Shown piece after piece: positions 32,216-43,668 of a stretch of DNA of 64,000 nt. Within the stretch, counting starts at the first letter, position 1. Each line of letters starts with the position of its first letter. This stretch comes from Orientallactaga sibirica. Its lineage: Eukaryota; Chordata; Mammalia; Rodentia; Dipodidae. The notes under the pieces are model-generated. The model worked only from the letters and a program-made list of their open reading frames with translations. It was not told the DNA's origin and did no database searches. The translations under genes were made by a program, and so were the position numbers. Location of the stretch: positions 3,491,001 through 3,555,000 of the forward strand of contig JAEOAD010002712.1 in assembly GCA_036365145.1 (NCBI GenBank), given 5' to 3'.

Positions 32216-33417
32216 GGCTCATTTGACAGTACTGATGGACTCTGAGAGCCAGAAGAGGAAAGCCCAGTGCAGAATAACAGGGTTCGCCAAGACCAGCCGT
32301 GGTGCAAAGCTGCCCAAGTGTATGTGATTCTCGTCTGGTTATTCAGTCAGTACCAATGTTTTGCCCATGTGCAATGGGGATTGCAGTAACACAGGCCTAA
32401 CCCATGTAGTGCTCATTTGCCCAGCTATCATCCGTGCATGTGCACGAGAGGCATGGGGGTCTGTTACAAACATCAAGTACAAATTATTAAGCTCACATGG
32501 GGCAGGCTTTGCAGGCACTCATGGAGCCAAGGAAAAGAGAGGGTTCGACCTTGGTAATATCAGAGATTGGATTAGCCTTTGCTCAGTGGTCTAGCCTGTG
32601 CCCAGGGAAGAAACCCAGCCCGGTGGTCAACACTGCTAGACCGTAGAAGGAAAGGCACAGTGGATTCCCTCAGCTCTCTGGAAGCAGAAGGGGGAATGAC
32701 CAGCAGTCTGTTTAGAAAGAGCCTCAGAGGAAGAGCGAGTGAGGGATGGAAAGGGACCCGAAGGAAGGGTGACATTCTCAGCAGGGAAGGAGATGGGGAA
32801 GCCCACCCAGGGATGCAGGAGAAACGGAGGGTCAGTCCTCCTGCAAGGTTACTGTCGTCACCAACACAGAACTCGGTGTCGTAGGCAGAGCTGTGTGAAT
32901 GAGGAAGGTAATGCAGGCACCTGGCTCCTGTTGCCATGTTTACCAGCTCAGGAGCCCCTAGGGACTGTGCTGGGCCTGTAGCAGACCCAGGGGCACTGCC
33001 TGTCTTGTGACAGTGCAAACAGCTAGTAGTCTCTGTCCATAGGGAATTCTGAGCCGCACCCTGCCACTGCGCTGCTCCCAGGCCTCCGAAGGGCATGTGT
33101 GGGTTTACTATGAGAAAGAGGAGCTGTGGAGGCGAGGGTGAAGGCCACAGGAACCCGAGGGCTTCCACCAGAGTCCACTCTAGGCTGTCCCTGTGGGCAT
33201 CAGGGCCCCTGGCCAGGGTAGAGGAGGTCAGTGTAGGATGTTAAGTGCCAATGATGGGCCCATTTCTCCAAAGCTGAGGGAAGGGGTCTGGCCACCAGTC
33301 CAGGTACCGTGGGCACCGCCCTCCATCTCTGTGTCCTCCGAGTGACCATGACCACAGTCAAGAGTGATAGCCTGGGGTCCTGGCCCACGACAGAGGACCT
33401 GGCCTCTGGGACCCGCA
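32216..33417. other. Unique sequence, no gene seen
   Basis: About 1.2 kb of unique DNA. The antisense frame 32572-33168 (198 codons) overlaps several plus-strand frames, has no recognisable domain and no supporting splice structure, so it is treated as chance. Confidence 0.45.
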
Positions 33418-33560
33418 AGTTTTATCTCCAAAACGGAACCATTGTCCCCAGACCTCAGTATTTTTCATTGACAATGTGCAGGTACAGGGTTGCTAGGAGA
33501 ATTAAATGGGCTGACGCACATCAGTGTCCCTGTGGCCGACTTGGTGTATGGTGTCATCTT
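33418..33560 (-). mobile_element. MIR SINE fragment
   Basis: TTTATCTCCAAAACGGAACC and GGGTTGCTAGGAGAATTAAA are antisense MIR blocks (CTC-AT-TG-AAA-GGG and GTTGTTAGGATTAAATG). Old and diverged. The long plus-strand frame 33309-34307 runs through this MIR and into a B1, which argues against it being a gene. Confidence 0.55.
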
Positions 33561-34263
33561 CTTCTGGGGTCTCGTGAGCACCTGTGTAAACGACGTGGGT
33601 CTTTGCACAGAAATGATAACTCAGACACCTTCAGGGTCAAGCGAGTCTTCAAACGTGAGACAACAAAGACAAAGCGGAGCCCTTCCCAGACGGAGCCTGC
33701 AGGGTGCTGGTCAAGCAGTCCGGGAAGCGGCTGCGTTCAGGCCTCCCTGGCCCTCTCTTACGGCACCCTGGCTGTGGTCACTCTTGACCTTTCTCCAGCC
33801 AGGAAGCAAAGCCCCTGTGGACATAGTACGCATGCTCCAGGATTTGGCTGGGCGCCTGATGGGAGGCAGGGATTCCTAGTAGAACCATCCGCCATGTGGC
33901 CAGGCTCCTGTCTACAGAAGCAGCTGTCCCTGAGGACAGTGACAGGACTAGGTCTTTTCCAGCAGAATCTTGATGTCCTTAGGACCCAGGTGGAGTCTGG
34001 TGGTGGAGAACGGGAGACTGAGAGAGCTGGATCCCTCCCTGTTGCCTCCCCAGAGGTTTGGTCTGCACCACTGACGTGCTTCTGTCAGAATGCCAAGGAG
34101 ACCGGCACCCTGGAGCCCACTGCCAGTGTTCCAGGACCTCACACAGGGGCGATGGCTGTGGGGGTGTCGGATGCTAGGGCTAGTCGCTGTTTACTGGGAG
34201 CTGTTCAGAGCAGGACAATGGCCATTCTGCGCTTCAGAGATCCGCTCCTGCAAGGCGGGTGTT
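33561..34263. other. Unique sequence, no gene seen
   Basis: Unique DNA covered by a long open frame that begins upstream of the MIR and ends inside the B1 at 34264. No recognisable domain. Confidence 0.45.
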
Positions 34264-34423
34264 CTTTTTTTTTTTTTTTGGTTTTGCAAGGTAGGGTCTC
34301 ACTCTAGTCCAGGCTGACCTGGAATTAACTATGTAGTCTCAGGGTGGCCTCGAACTCTCGGTGATCCTCCTACCTCTGCCTCCTGAGTACTGGGATTAAA
34401 GGCGTGTGCCACCATGCCCAGCT
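34264..34423 (-). mobile_element. B1 SINE, antisense
   Basis: T-run, CAAGGTAGGGTCTCACTCTA, GTGATCCTCCTACCTCTGCC and GCTGGGATTAAAGGCG-type end. Full length, little diverged. Confidence 0.95.
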
Positions 34424-34426
34424 AAT

Positions 34427-34690
34427 TATTGTTTTTTATTGACTTTTATACTTACATACAAAAAAAACCCACCTGATATTTCCCTCCCCTCCCCCCATTC
34501 CACTTTAGAACTCCAGTCTCCATCATATCCCCTCCCTCTCTCCATTAGTCTCTCTTTTAATTTGATGACATCATCTTTTTCTTCTATTTTGAGGGTCTTG
34601 AGAAGGTATTGCTAGGCACTGCAAGGTCATGGATATCGAGGCCAATTTCTGTCTGGGCAGTTGCATTGTAAGAGGTCATTCTTAATCACT
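34427..34690 (-). mobile_element. L1 3' UTR fragment, antisense
   Basis: Matches the complement of the last 260 bp of the L1 at 42-45 kb, including CATCATATCCCCTCCCT, TTTGATGACATCATC and CACTGCAAGGTCATGGATATC. It is strongly 5'-truncated. Confidence 0.9.
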
Positions 34691-34801
34691 GCTGACACTC
34701 AGGAGGCGGATACAAAGCTGGGGCCTAACCAACTCGCCATCAGTGTAGATTTGGACTCAGAGAGCAGAGAGGTGAGTTTTTTTTTTGTTTTGTTTTGTTT
34801 T

Positions 34802-35078
34802 TTTGGTCGTGTGTGTGTGAGGGCATATGTGTGGGGTAGTTCATGAGGCCAGAGGACAATTTCAGTTGTCAAACTCAGGAGCCCCACCCACCTCCTTTGA
34901 GCCAAGACCCCTCATTGATATGGAGCTCGCCAATTAGACTAGGCTGGCTGGGCAGCGGGCTCCGAGGAGGAGCTGTGACCACAGGTACGTGCCACCAGGC
35001 CCAGCGCTTATGTGGACACCGAGAGTTGAACTCAGGTTTACGAGGCAAGCACCTTACCCACTGTCTGACTCCCCAGCA
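34802..35078 (-). mobile_element. B4 SINE, antisense
   Basis: GAGGCCAGAGGACAATTTCA, CCACCTCCTTTGAGCC, GTACGTGCCACCAGGCCCAG, GAGTTGAACTCAGGTTTACG and the terminal CTGACTCCCCAGC are antisense rodent B4 blocks in the expected order. Confidence 0.8.
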
Positions 35079-35345
35079 CACAGACATGGGTCTTGAAGGG
35101 CCCTGACTGACTCTTCATCCATAACACCTTTGCCTCTATGCCAGTGTCTTGTGAAGATAGAGACTTCTGCAATGTGTCCCAAACACCAGAGCCACTGGAG
35201 GCCCCTGACCTCAGAGGGTAAGCCACCCCGGGCAGGAGCCACATCCCAAGGACGTGTCCTTTCCAGCAGGGACCATGTGGTTCCACCCATGTCTTCACTG
35301 GGCTCTGCTCAGAGGAGAACAGCAGGAGTAAAGAAGATGAATCAA
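35079..35345. other. Unique stretch
   Basis: Unique sequence between B4 and DIP SINEs; no gene recognised. Confidence 0.45.
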
Positions 35346-35612
35346 GGGGCTAAAGAGATGGTTCAGTGGATAAGGCGTTTGCCTGCAAAGCCAAAGGACC
35401 CAGGTTCAATTCCCCAAAACCCATGTAAAGCCAGATGCACAAGGGGGCGCATGCATCTGGAGTTTGTTTGCAGTAGCTAGAGGCCCTGGCATGCCCATTC
35501 TCTCTCTCTCTCTATCTGTCTCTCTTGCTCTCGCTCTCGCTCTGTCTCTTTCCCTATCTCTGGGCCCAATAAGTAAATAAAAATAAAATATTTTTTTTAA
35601 TGTCTTGAAAAA
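35346..35612 (+). mobile_element. DIP-type SINE
   Basis: GGGGCTAAAGAGATGG head, body with ACAAGGGGGCGCATGC, C/T tract including GCTCTCGCTCTCGCTC, and an AAGTAAATAAAAATAAA tail. GAAGATGAATCAA and GAAAATGAAACAA flank it. CTCF-like core at about 35435-35450. Confidence 0.93.
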
Positions 35613-35629
35613 AAGAAAATGAAACAAAT

Positions 35630-35695
35630 GCTGTGAAAGGGTTTTGTAAAGTGCTAAGTGTTATGCAAATGCTATGCAAATGCAAGATGAGTGCA
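35630..35695 (-). mobile_element. MIR core fragment
   Basis: GTAAAGTGCTAAGTG followed by repeated ATGCAAATGC resembles the antisense MIR core (GTAAAGTGCTTAGCACAG). Short and diverged. Confidence 0.4.
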
Positions 35696-35754
35696 ATTAG
35701 TTTTCCTTGGGTACAGTGACTGCCCAGAATTATGGGTTTGGATTTCCCTGTTTA

Positions 35755-35910
35755 AGCCTGGTGTAGTGGCTCACGCCTTTAATCCCAGCACTCGGGAGGC
35801 AGAGGTAGGAGGATCGCCATGAGTTCAAGGCCACCCTGAGACTACATAGTGAATTCCAGGTCAGCCTGGACCAGAGTGAGACCCTTCCTCGGAAAAAAAA
35901 AAAAAAAAAA
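35755..35910 (+). mobile_element. B1 SINE with target-site duplication
   Basis: AGCCTGGTGTAGTGGCTCAC start, oligo(A) tail, flanked by GATTTCCCTGTTTA and GATTTTCCTGTTTA. Confidence 0.95.
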
Positions 35911-36429
35911 GGATTTTCCTGTTTAATACGGCTTTGGTGAAGTCAAGTTCCATAATTATGGTTGCAGGCAATTTTCTTGTCGAAACTTTCTTGTCTCTTT
36001 GAGGAGACATGTTCCCTAATGGCCGTCTCTCCTGAGACAGTAAGCAAGCTTGAGGGAAGCACAGAGCTCCAAAATCATCGTCACACCTGCAGCCCGCCCT
36101 CAGAGGGTGAGCTTTCTTCACCTGGGTATGACATGAATCGCCCCGCGGGGCTCATGTTCCCACCTGCGTTCTTCCCTGCCCTCGCGACGTGCTGTCGTGC
36201 ACGGTGGCTCCACTGTGGCATGCTGTCACTTCTCACCAAATGGGAAGCTCGAGACAAGTTCTGCTTGCTTTCTGTTACTATTGTCTTTTGGCTGGGGAGT
36301 TTGGATATGAATGCATCATAATTTTGGAGCCACTGTTCTGTTATTGGACAACAACCTAAAATTCTGCCCAGCACACAGTCATAGGGACACCCAGACACAT
36401 GGACACACTTGGCACACCTCTTCCCCGCT
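35911..36429. other. Unique sequence, no gene seen
   Basis: Unique DNA; overlapping open frames on both strands carry no recognisable domain. Confidence 0.45.
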
Positions 36430-36910
36430 CCAGAGGCAAGCCCTCACCCATCAAAGGGTTAATGGACTTCCCTGAAAACTAGAGGGAACTAAAGAGTTAA
36501 TAACGATCCCTAAGACCAATAAGCAATAAAACTCCAGAAGCATGGCCTTGACAGGCTGTCTACTCCAAGTGATAAGCTAAACTTCCCTTAGCTCAGCAAA
36601 CCTTGAGGGAACAGAAACTATCTGGTGGGTTATCCTCCCTAGACAATTTGGCTAAAAAGTTTATTCTGAGCAAGGACACAAATAACCACAGTTCCTTATC
36701 TGCTTCCCTTGGGCCTGCAGCTGGTACAGTCTGTTTTTCTTAGGATCCCCCTTATAAGCTTGCACCCCAGCCTGGCCCAGTGCTTCAGCCTTCAGCGAGA
36801 GGGTCCTCGCTGTTTCTCTCAACAACAGGCTTGTCTGTAGAGATGAAATCCAGCGTTCTCGTTTGCTTTTCTCTTACACTTTCCTTACACTCATCCTCCC
36901 CCAGAAAACG
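36430..36910 (+). mobile_element. Possible solo LTR of unknown ERV type
   Basis: An A/C-rich U3-like stretch leads to a TATA-like CTTATAAGC at about 36752. An R/U5-like part follows (CAGCCTTCAGCGAGAGGGTCC, read as two blocks, then TCTCTCAACAACAGGCTTGT). The architecture suggests a retroviral LTR, but neither end nor a duplication could be fixed. Confidence 0.35.
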
Positions 36911-37869
36911 AGATGTGCTCAGGGCTCATACGGTGGTTGGGCTCAGGAGCAGGGAGGGTGGGTGTGGAGGACAAACCGAGCAGGGTTCCAGGGATAGAGA
37001 TTACAGCCACTCCTGGGCCTGTCAGAGGACAGGATGGGGCCTTGGGAGAGAACCACTCCCCCTCCCCCCACCTGCTCCTTGCCAGCAGTGAGGCTCCTAT
37101 TCTCACCTGCAGGGAGAACTCTATCAGTTCGCCTTTTGTCCTGGGCACCTATCTCCTCTACAAGTAGATGCTAAGATAAAGTCAGATGGCAGAGGTGGGA
37201 GTCCACCAGAGCAGGCTCCAAGAGCGTGAGGCCTCACTGAGTAACTTCCCAGCTTTGCTGATGTGTGAGCTTGGCCCCAGCAAGGTGGCTGCTGGAGAGA
37301 TGTGGCTGGCATGGAGGTACACCCCAGGTGGGAGGTACCAGTGGAGCCAAGGGCCCAGGCACCAGGAAAGGAAGACCTGGGGACACGGACCCAAGGGGAG
37401 ACTTCGGAGATTTGTTGTCTGGAGGAGCTGGCAGTCTGCATGCAGGGCATGGCCTGGGGACCCCCTTTCTCTTCCCCTTCAGCTTGTCTGTGACATTTTC
37501 AGTCCACTCTGGTTTAGAACACGTCTTCCTGGAACGAGGGAGGCTCCGAGCCCAGTGTTGAGGCCCTACAGAGCAAGAGCAGGCTCCCAGTCGGATTGGC
37601 AACCTTGGAGGCATGGGGCTCTTCCCTCACTGTCAGTGACCTGCCTGGCTCCCTGGTTAAGGGCTCTTCCTGAACACCATCCTACTTGGAATGCCACCGC
37701 CCGACCCAGCTCCATGTCTCTGACCTAGCCTCTCTCTGACTTTCTGAAGAGCAGAGCCTGGCACCAAATCCCAGTGCTGGAAGCAGAAGGCACACGGAGA
37801 CCGAGGCAAAGCAGGGGAAGCCAGCAGAAGGCACGCACTATCACTTGGAACTGAAAAATCTCCCAAGAC
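36911..37869. other. Unique GC-rich sequence, no gene seen
   Basis: Overlapping open frames on both strands (for example 37186-37728) with no recognisable domain. The frame is not bounded by splice signals that I could pair. Confidence 0.45.
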
Positions 37870-38350
37870 CCACAAATTACACACTTGACCTCTAAATTGT
37901 ACGCTACTGGGAGGTACTGGAACTTTTAAGAGGTGGGGCCTCATGGGAGGTCGTAGGTCACAGGAAGTGTGCACTTGAAGGGACACTGCTCATCCAGGTC
38001 ATGAGATGAACAGTTCTCTGCCACATGCTCCCAACATGATGTGCTCTCCCCTCATCCCACCAGAGGCCTGAAAGTAACAGGCTCAACCAACCACGGAGAG
38101 AAACCTCCAGAACTGAGCCAGAAGCTGGGATACTCGTTCTAGTACGGAACACTGCCTCACACACTTGGATTACCAAGGCCATTGCTGAGGGCAGCAACAG
38201 GTGCTGTCCCATGATTTCTACTGAGGCGTGTGACAGTATGCCTTCTGGAACTGTCCAGGTAGACAGGAGCATTTATCTGCTGGCTCCCGTCTCCCAGCTA
38301 ATGATGTCCTTGCTGATAAGAACTGACCACACTACAGAATTACATTTGAC
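37870..38350 (+). mobile_element. Probable diverged MaLR-type LTR
   Basis: GGGAGGTACTGGAACTTTTA, AGGTGGGGCCTCATGGGAGG, CTGCCACATGCTCCC and CCTCCAGAACTGAGCC occur in the order typical of MaLR-type LTRs. It is more diverged than the other copies in this window. The ends are approximate. Confidence 0.5.
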
Positions 38351-38573
38351 ATGGAGGGTTTTTCTCAACTACAGAGGGCAGGAAGGAGAAATACGGTTGT
38401 GATCTTGAGCTGGGATTCTATGTATTAAAGTAGTTTTGGGGTTTGAGAAGAACTAATCACCAGATCTACCCTTTAAGCAGAAGTGGGTGGGGGTGTCATA
38501 AGGATGAAGTGAACTTACTATCGTCCAGACCCCTCCCTCACTCCTTGGTGGGAGTACGGGGGGGGGGTAGGGG

Positions 38574-38838
38574 GACTTGAGTTCAATCCCTATAACCTAT
38601 GTAAAAAGACCAGGCATGGCAATGTCCTCCTGTACCCCGAGCACCAGGGAGGTGGATATGGGTAGACTCCCTGGGGCTTACTGGCCAGTCCAATTGGCAA
38701 GTTTTAGGCGAGCTAATGAGAGAGCCTATCTCCAAAAAGGTGGGCATCATTCCCGAGGATGACACCCCAAACTGTCCTCTGTCCTCTACGTGCACACTCA
38801 CACCAGAACACATGGTGCAGGCACACACACATTGAAAA
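38574..38838 (+). mobile_element. B4-type composite SINE, 5'-truncated
   Basis: GACTTGAGTTCAATCCCTAT, ACCAGGCATGGCAATGTCC, GAGAGAGCCTATCTCCAAAA and a CACACTCACACCAGAACACA end. It lacks the first part of the tRNA-like head. Confidence 0.65.
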
Positions 38839-38909
38839 GTGCACACCACCACTGTGAGATCACCACATTCCTCTCTATCTGCTCACACACTCCTTGCTTT
38901 ACATCAGGG

Positions 38910-39249
38910 TGGCAGTCAGGTTTGCATTGGTGGCAGAAATCATCTGACCAAGAGCAGTTTGGGGAAAAAAGGAGGGTATATTTTGCCTTACAGAATAGAG
39001 GGGACGCTCCATGATGGCAGGGAAAATGATGGCATGAGCAGAGGGTGGACATCACCTCCTGGCCAATATCATATGGACAACAGCAACAGGAGAGTGTGCC
39101 AAACACTGGCAAGGGGAAACTGGCTATAACACTCATAAGTCCGCCCCCATCAGTACACTGCCTCCAGGAGGAGCCAATTCCAAAATCTCCATCAGCTGGG
39201 AGCCCCTAACACCTAAGTTTATGGAGGACACCTGAATCAAACCATCACA
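38910..39249 (-). mobile_element. MaLR-type solo LTR
   Basis: The complement starts TGTGATGGTTTGATTCAGG and ends CTGACTGCCA. It aligns along its whole length with 23682-24031. Target-site duplications are no longer recognisable. Confidence 0.85.
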
Positions 39250-39726
39250 ACCATCCAGAATCCTGTCGACTGGGGAGACCCACTTGCAGAGGGCCCTTTG
39301 TGTGCCAGTCTTGGCACAGGGTAGGTGTGATGGGGAGGCTCGTCCTCCCTGGTTCTCGGCCGTCCCAGGCTCTCCTCTCTGCTGGTCCTGGGTGGCAGAT
39401 TTTGCTCCCCTGTGCTCAAGGCTAAGCCTCCTCCTCCACCCCATGATCTCCAGGTCTGCGCTGTGGCCAGCATCTCTCTCTGCAGAGAAAGACGGGCACA
39501 GGCCTCTCCTCCCGGGACTGCTGAGGTCTCCTCTGGTCCTCACAGCCAAGGCTGAGCTTGTCTGGCCCTCTGTCCTATTCCTGAGGCTAAATGTCATCTC
39601 TTGCCACTAACAACTCAGTCAGCCAACAGTTCCACCCTCTTTGTCCTCACAGGAGCCTGGCGACGTTCTGATCGCCAGTGCTGCAGACTCAGGGGTTTGG
39701 TAACTGGTCTCAGCATCCGTCAAGAG
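39250..39726. other. Unique sequence, no gene seen
   Basis: Unique DNA; open frames on both strands with no recognisable domain. Confidence 0.45.
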
Positions 39727-39920
39727 ACATGTGGTTCTAGGTGTGGTGAAGCAAGCCTGTGATCTCAGCTTCTTGGGAGGCTGAAGCAGGAGGATTGCAA
39801 GTTCAAGGCCTGCCTGGGCAACTTAAGGAGACTCTGTCTCAAAATAAAAAGTCGTTAGGGGGCTGGGGACATAGCCTTCTTGTCTAGCATAGAGGATACC
39901 CCAGGCTCAATCGCTACTGC
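39727..39920 (+). mobile_element. Old B1 joined to an ID-like segment
   Basis: GGTTCTAGGTGTGGTGAAGC through GAGACTCTGTCTCAAAATAA is an old B1. It is followed directly by GGGGGCTGGGGACATAGCCT, a tRNA-Ala/ID-like head with ACCCCAGGCTCAATC as its B-box region. Confidence 0.65.
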
Positions 39921-40565
39921 TGAGAGAAGAGGAAGATAGGAAAAGAAAAAAAATTCTCTTGTGACATTCACTTCTTGTGACTGTTTGATCACTTGGTCAC
40001 ACCACCTACCACATGCGTCATGTTCTCTTTTCCCCCTAAACACCACTACATCTCCATGACCTCTCACATCAGCACTTCCCCTCAGGGCTCACATTAACAT
40101 GCACACTTCAGGGTTTTTCTCTTCACCACTATGGGTCTGACTCCCTGCCCTTGCCTTCTTGATGTTTTGCTTCCTTCTAGAAGCATTTCCAGGTTTGCCT
40201 CAGACCCACACTTCCTGGGCCTGGATGTAGACACCCAAGCTCCTCTACCCCTCTCTTCTCCACACTACTCACCTCCGCTGCCCTGGGCATCCCTCTGCTC
40301 TGCACAGTCCACTCTGACCTGGCTTCCATCTTCTCCCTGCTGGCCCTGAAGTCTATGACCAGTCACCTTTCAAGCTCTTACACGTTGAGGATAGCAGAGG
40401 CCATAAGAAAGCCATGGCCTTTCTTATGCAGGGACTCAAGTGCAGGATCCCAGCAACCATTTTCTCCACGTCACGGGCACAAGACCCAGGCATTTAGCGT
40501 CTGCGTGTGTGAGGACGGGCTCCTGGCCCCGAGGGGCTGAGTCAAATATGAAAGCACGGCACACT
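39921..40565. other. Unique sequence, no gene seen
   Basis: C/T-rich unique DNA. No gene or regulatory signal was recognised. Confidence 0.45.
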
Positions 40566-40895
40566 GTCACGGGTTGTTATAGTCACCTTCTCATTGCTGG
40601 AACAAAGCACATGATCAGAAGCAGCTGATGGGAGGAAAGTTTCTGATTTTGGCTCACAGTTGAGAGGAAAAGCTTCGTGATGGCAGAGGACAGCATGACA
40701 TGAGCAGAGGCTGGACGTCACCTCTGCCACAGCAGGTGGACAACAGGATCAAGGGAACGAGTTAGCTATAACCCCCAAAGCCCACCCCCAGCAACACCCC
40801 TCCTCAGCAAGGCTTCACTTTCCATTGCCATCAGCTGGGGAATAAGCATTCAAAACACATTACTTGATGGGGGACATCGGATTCTAACCACCACC
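40566..40895 (-). mobile_element. MaLR-type LTR, diverged
   Basis: TTATAGTCACCTTCTCATTG, ATGGCAGAGGACAGCATGAC, GAGCAGAGGCTGGACGTCAC and CATTGCCATCAGCTGGGG follow the antisense order seen in 38910-39249. More diverged; ends approximate. Confidence 0.7.
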
Positions 40896-41461
40896 CTGGC
40901 CATGGTAGTGATTATATATAGAGTCACCACTGACTCTGGCTTGTTTATCAGTACCGATGCCCCTCAGGGAAATTCCCAGGTTCCTCTGTTCACAGCCTCG
41001 TCAGCTGACCAGCACGTAACCTGTCTTGTGTGTGTTTCTGTTTACACACATCTTCTCTAGTCTGTTCTGTTAGCTCGTCCCCACTGAACTCACACCTGAT
41101 CACAGTGTGTGATCACAGGCATTGTCCCTATGAGGCTCATCAAAGCCACCCTGCACTGGGACCGCAGGACTGGACGTCAACAATCTGCTTGGTGGCCCTT
41201 TCAAACAAAATTGCTGGTGGGAAAAGGAGGCACTCAGTGACTGTGAAAGGACAGATGTGCGGAGAACAAGAGCTGAAACAAGAAGGCAGTGTGCACTAGT
41301 CATCTTCAGCGGGCGACAGGTTCTCCAGGCCAAACAGTCTCAACGCATGTGGCATGGCCACTGGTGATTTGGGGAATACAGAAAGTTGTAGTGACTAGGC
41401 AAATTTGTAAATATGTTTATGAGTAATGACTATATCTGTACGAAGGGCTTCAGAGCTGATC
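40896..41461. other. Unique sequence, no gene seen
   Basis: Unique DNA between two MaLR-type LTRs; nothing coding recognised. Confidence 0.45.
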
Positions 41462-41806
41462 TGCGGTGGTGGTTTGACTCAGGTGTCCCGGATAAATGTA
41501 GGTGTTCTGCATGCTAGGTTCCCAGCTGATGGAGATTTGGGAACTGGCGCCTCCTGGAGGCAGAGTGTTGTTGGACACGAGCTTATGGGTATCATAGCCA
41601 GTGTCCCCTTGCCAGTGCTTGGTACACTCTATTGTCCACCTTATGTTGGCCAGGGGGTGATGTCCACCCTCTGCTCATGCCATCATTTTCCCCTGCCATT
41701 GTGGAGTGTCCCCTCGAGTCTGTAAGCCAAAATAAGCTCTTCCCCCCGCCCAAAAGCTGCTCTTGGTCGGGTGATTTCTGCCAGCAATGCGAACCTGACT
41801 GCAACA
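41462..41806 (+). mobile_element. MaLR-type solo LTR
   Basis: TGCGGTGGTGGTTTGACTC to CTGACTGCAACA, with poly(A)-like CCAAAATAAGC near 41728. Closely matches 23682-24031. Short frames over it recur in the other copies, as expected of a repeat. Confidence 0.88.
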
Positions 41807-41875
41807 CCTGCTGACCACCAGCCAGTGGGAAGAGGGCTGCATAGGGTTTGTTTGTTTGTTTTTAGAAACAGTTGG

Positions 41876-42001
41876 GCACTTTGATTGGAATGGTCTCTCA
41901 TAGGCTTATGTGTGTGAGCACTTGGTCCCAGCTGGTCATGCTATTTTGGGAAGTTGTGGGACCTTTAGGAAGTGGAGCCTTGCTGGAGGAAGTCCCACTC
42001 T
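41876..42001 (+). mobile_element. MaLR-type LTR fragment cut by L1
   Basis: CACTTTGATTGGAATGGTCT, GAGCACTTGGTCCCAGCTGG and GGACCTTTAGGAAGTGGAGC match the first 120 bp of a rodent MaLR-type LTR. It stops abruptly where L1 sequence begins. Confidence 0.6.
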
Positions 42002-43133
42002 TGCAAGAACATCCCATGTTCTTGGATTGGAAGACTCAATATTGGGAAAATGTCACTTTTACCAAAAGCAATCTACATGTTTAATGCAATCCCCATTAAA
42101 ATTCCAATGGCATTCTTCACAGAAATAGAAAACACAATCCTAAAATTATTGGAAGCACAAAAAACCTTGAATAGCCAAAACAATTTTGAGCAGTAAAAAT
42201 CAGGCTGGTGGTATCAACATACCCGGTTTTAAGCTATATTACAAAGCCATAGTAACAAAAAAGCATGGTATTGGCACAAAGACAGACATGTAGATGAATG
42301 GGACAGAACTGAGGACCCAAATGTTAATCCAGGAAGCCACAGCCATCTGATTTTTTGACAAAAATACCAAAAATATTCATTGGAGAGAAGATAGCCTCTT
42401 CAACAAGTGGTGCTGGGAAAACTGGATATCTATATGTAGAAGGATGAAAATAGATCCTTGTCTCTCTCCATGGACAAGAATCAAGTCCAAGTAGATCAGG
42501 GACCTTAATATCAGACCTGAAACTCTGAAACTGCAGGAGGAAAAGGTAGGGGGAACCCTTCAACATATTGGCATAGACAATGACTTTCTGAATATAACCC
42601 CATTGCTCAGGAAATAAAACCACTAATCAACCACTGGGATCTCATGAAATTACAAAGTTTTTGTACAGCAAAGGACACTGTGAAAAGAGCAAAGACACAA
42701 CCTACAGAATGGAAGAAAATCTTTGCCAGCTACACATTGGACAGAGGATTAATATCCAGAATATACAAAGAAATCCAAAAATAGAACAATAAGAAATCAA
42801 ACAACTCAATAAAAAATAGGCTATGGAACTAAATAGAGAGTTCTCATAAGAAGAAATACAGGTGGCATATAAACATCTAAAAAATGTTCTATATCCTTAA
42901 CCATCAGGGAAATGCAAATTAAAACTACTTTGAGATTCCATCTCACTCCTGTCAGAATGCTACCATTAAGAAAACAAATGAGGGCTGGAGAGATGGCTTA
43001 GCGGTTAAGGCCTTTACCTGCAAAGCCAAAGGACCCAGGTTTGACTCCCCAGGACCCACGTAAGCCAGATGCACAGGAGGATGCATGCATCTGGAGTTCG
43101 TTTTGCAGTGGCTAGAGGCCCTGATGTGCCCAT

Positions 43134-43166
<33 letters not shown>

Positions 43167-43668
43167 ACACCTGCCTATTTCTGTATCTCTCTCTCTCAAA
43201 TAAATAAATAAAAATAAAATATTTAAAAAAAGAAAAGAAAACAAATGACAATAAATGTTTGTGAGGATGAGGAAAAGGGGGAACATTTCTACACTGTTGG
43301 TGGGAATGTAATCTGGTACAGCCATTGTGGAAATCAGTGTGGGGTTCTTGAGACAGCTAAAAATAGATTTACCATATGATCCCACTATAGCACTCCTAGG
43401 CATATATACGATGAACTCTTCTCACTACCTTAGAGATACTTGCACAACCATGTTTATTGCTGCTCTATTCAAAATATCTAGGAAATGGAACCAGCCTAGA
43501 TGTCCCTCCACAGATGGACACAATGGAGTTTTTATTAAGTGGTAAAGAAAAATGAAATTATGAAATTTGCAAGGAAATGGATGGATCTGGAAAAGATTAT
43601 ATTAACTGAGGTAACCCAGGCCCAGAAAGCCAAACATCACATGTTCTTTCTCATATGTGGATCCTAGC
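42002..43668 (+). pseudogene. L1 ORF2 C-terminal part, 5'-truncated and broken
   Basis: The sequence encodes, with frameshifts and stops, the region after the reverse transcriptase core to the ORF2 C-terminus. This includes the familiar stretch around TGGGAATGTAATCTGGTACA and the KWNQPRCP motif near 43480. A DIP SINE (42982-43234) splits it. No endonuclease or reverse transcriptase active-site segment remains, so it is a dead copy. Confidence 0.9.
42982..43234 (+). mobile_element. DIP-type SINE nested in L1
   Basis: GGGCTGGAGAGATGGCTTAG head, body, CT tract, AAATAAATAAATAAAAAT tail. AAGAAAACAAATGA is duplicated exactly at 42968-42981 and 43235-43248. Confidence 0.96.

Noticed and set aside
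32572..33168. 198-codon antisense open frame
   Set aside because: No domain, no conserved composition and several equally long opposing frames; no splice sites that would make an exon of it.
33309..34307. 332-codon plus-strand open frame
   Set aside because: It crosses a MIR and ends inside an antisense B1, shows no recognisable domain and overlaps other long frames. A stop-poor GC-rich chance frame is the simplest reading.
36780..37728. Possible GC-rich gene with several overlapping frames
   Set aside because: No recognisable product, no coherent exon boundaries and frames on both strands of equal length.
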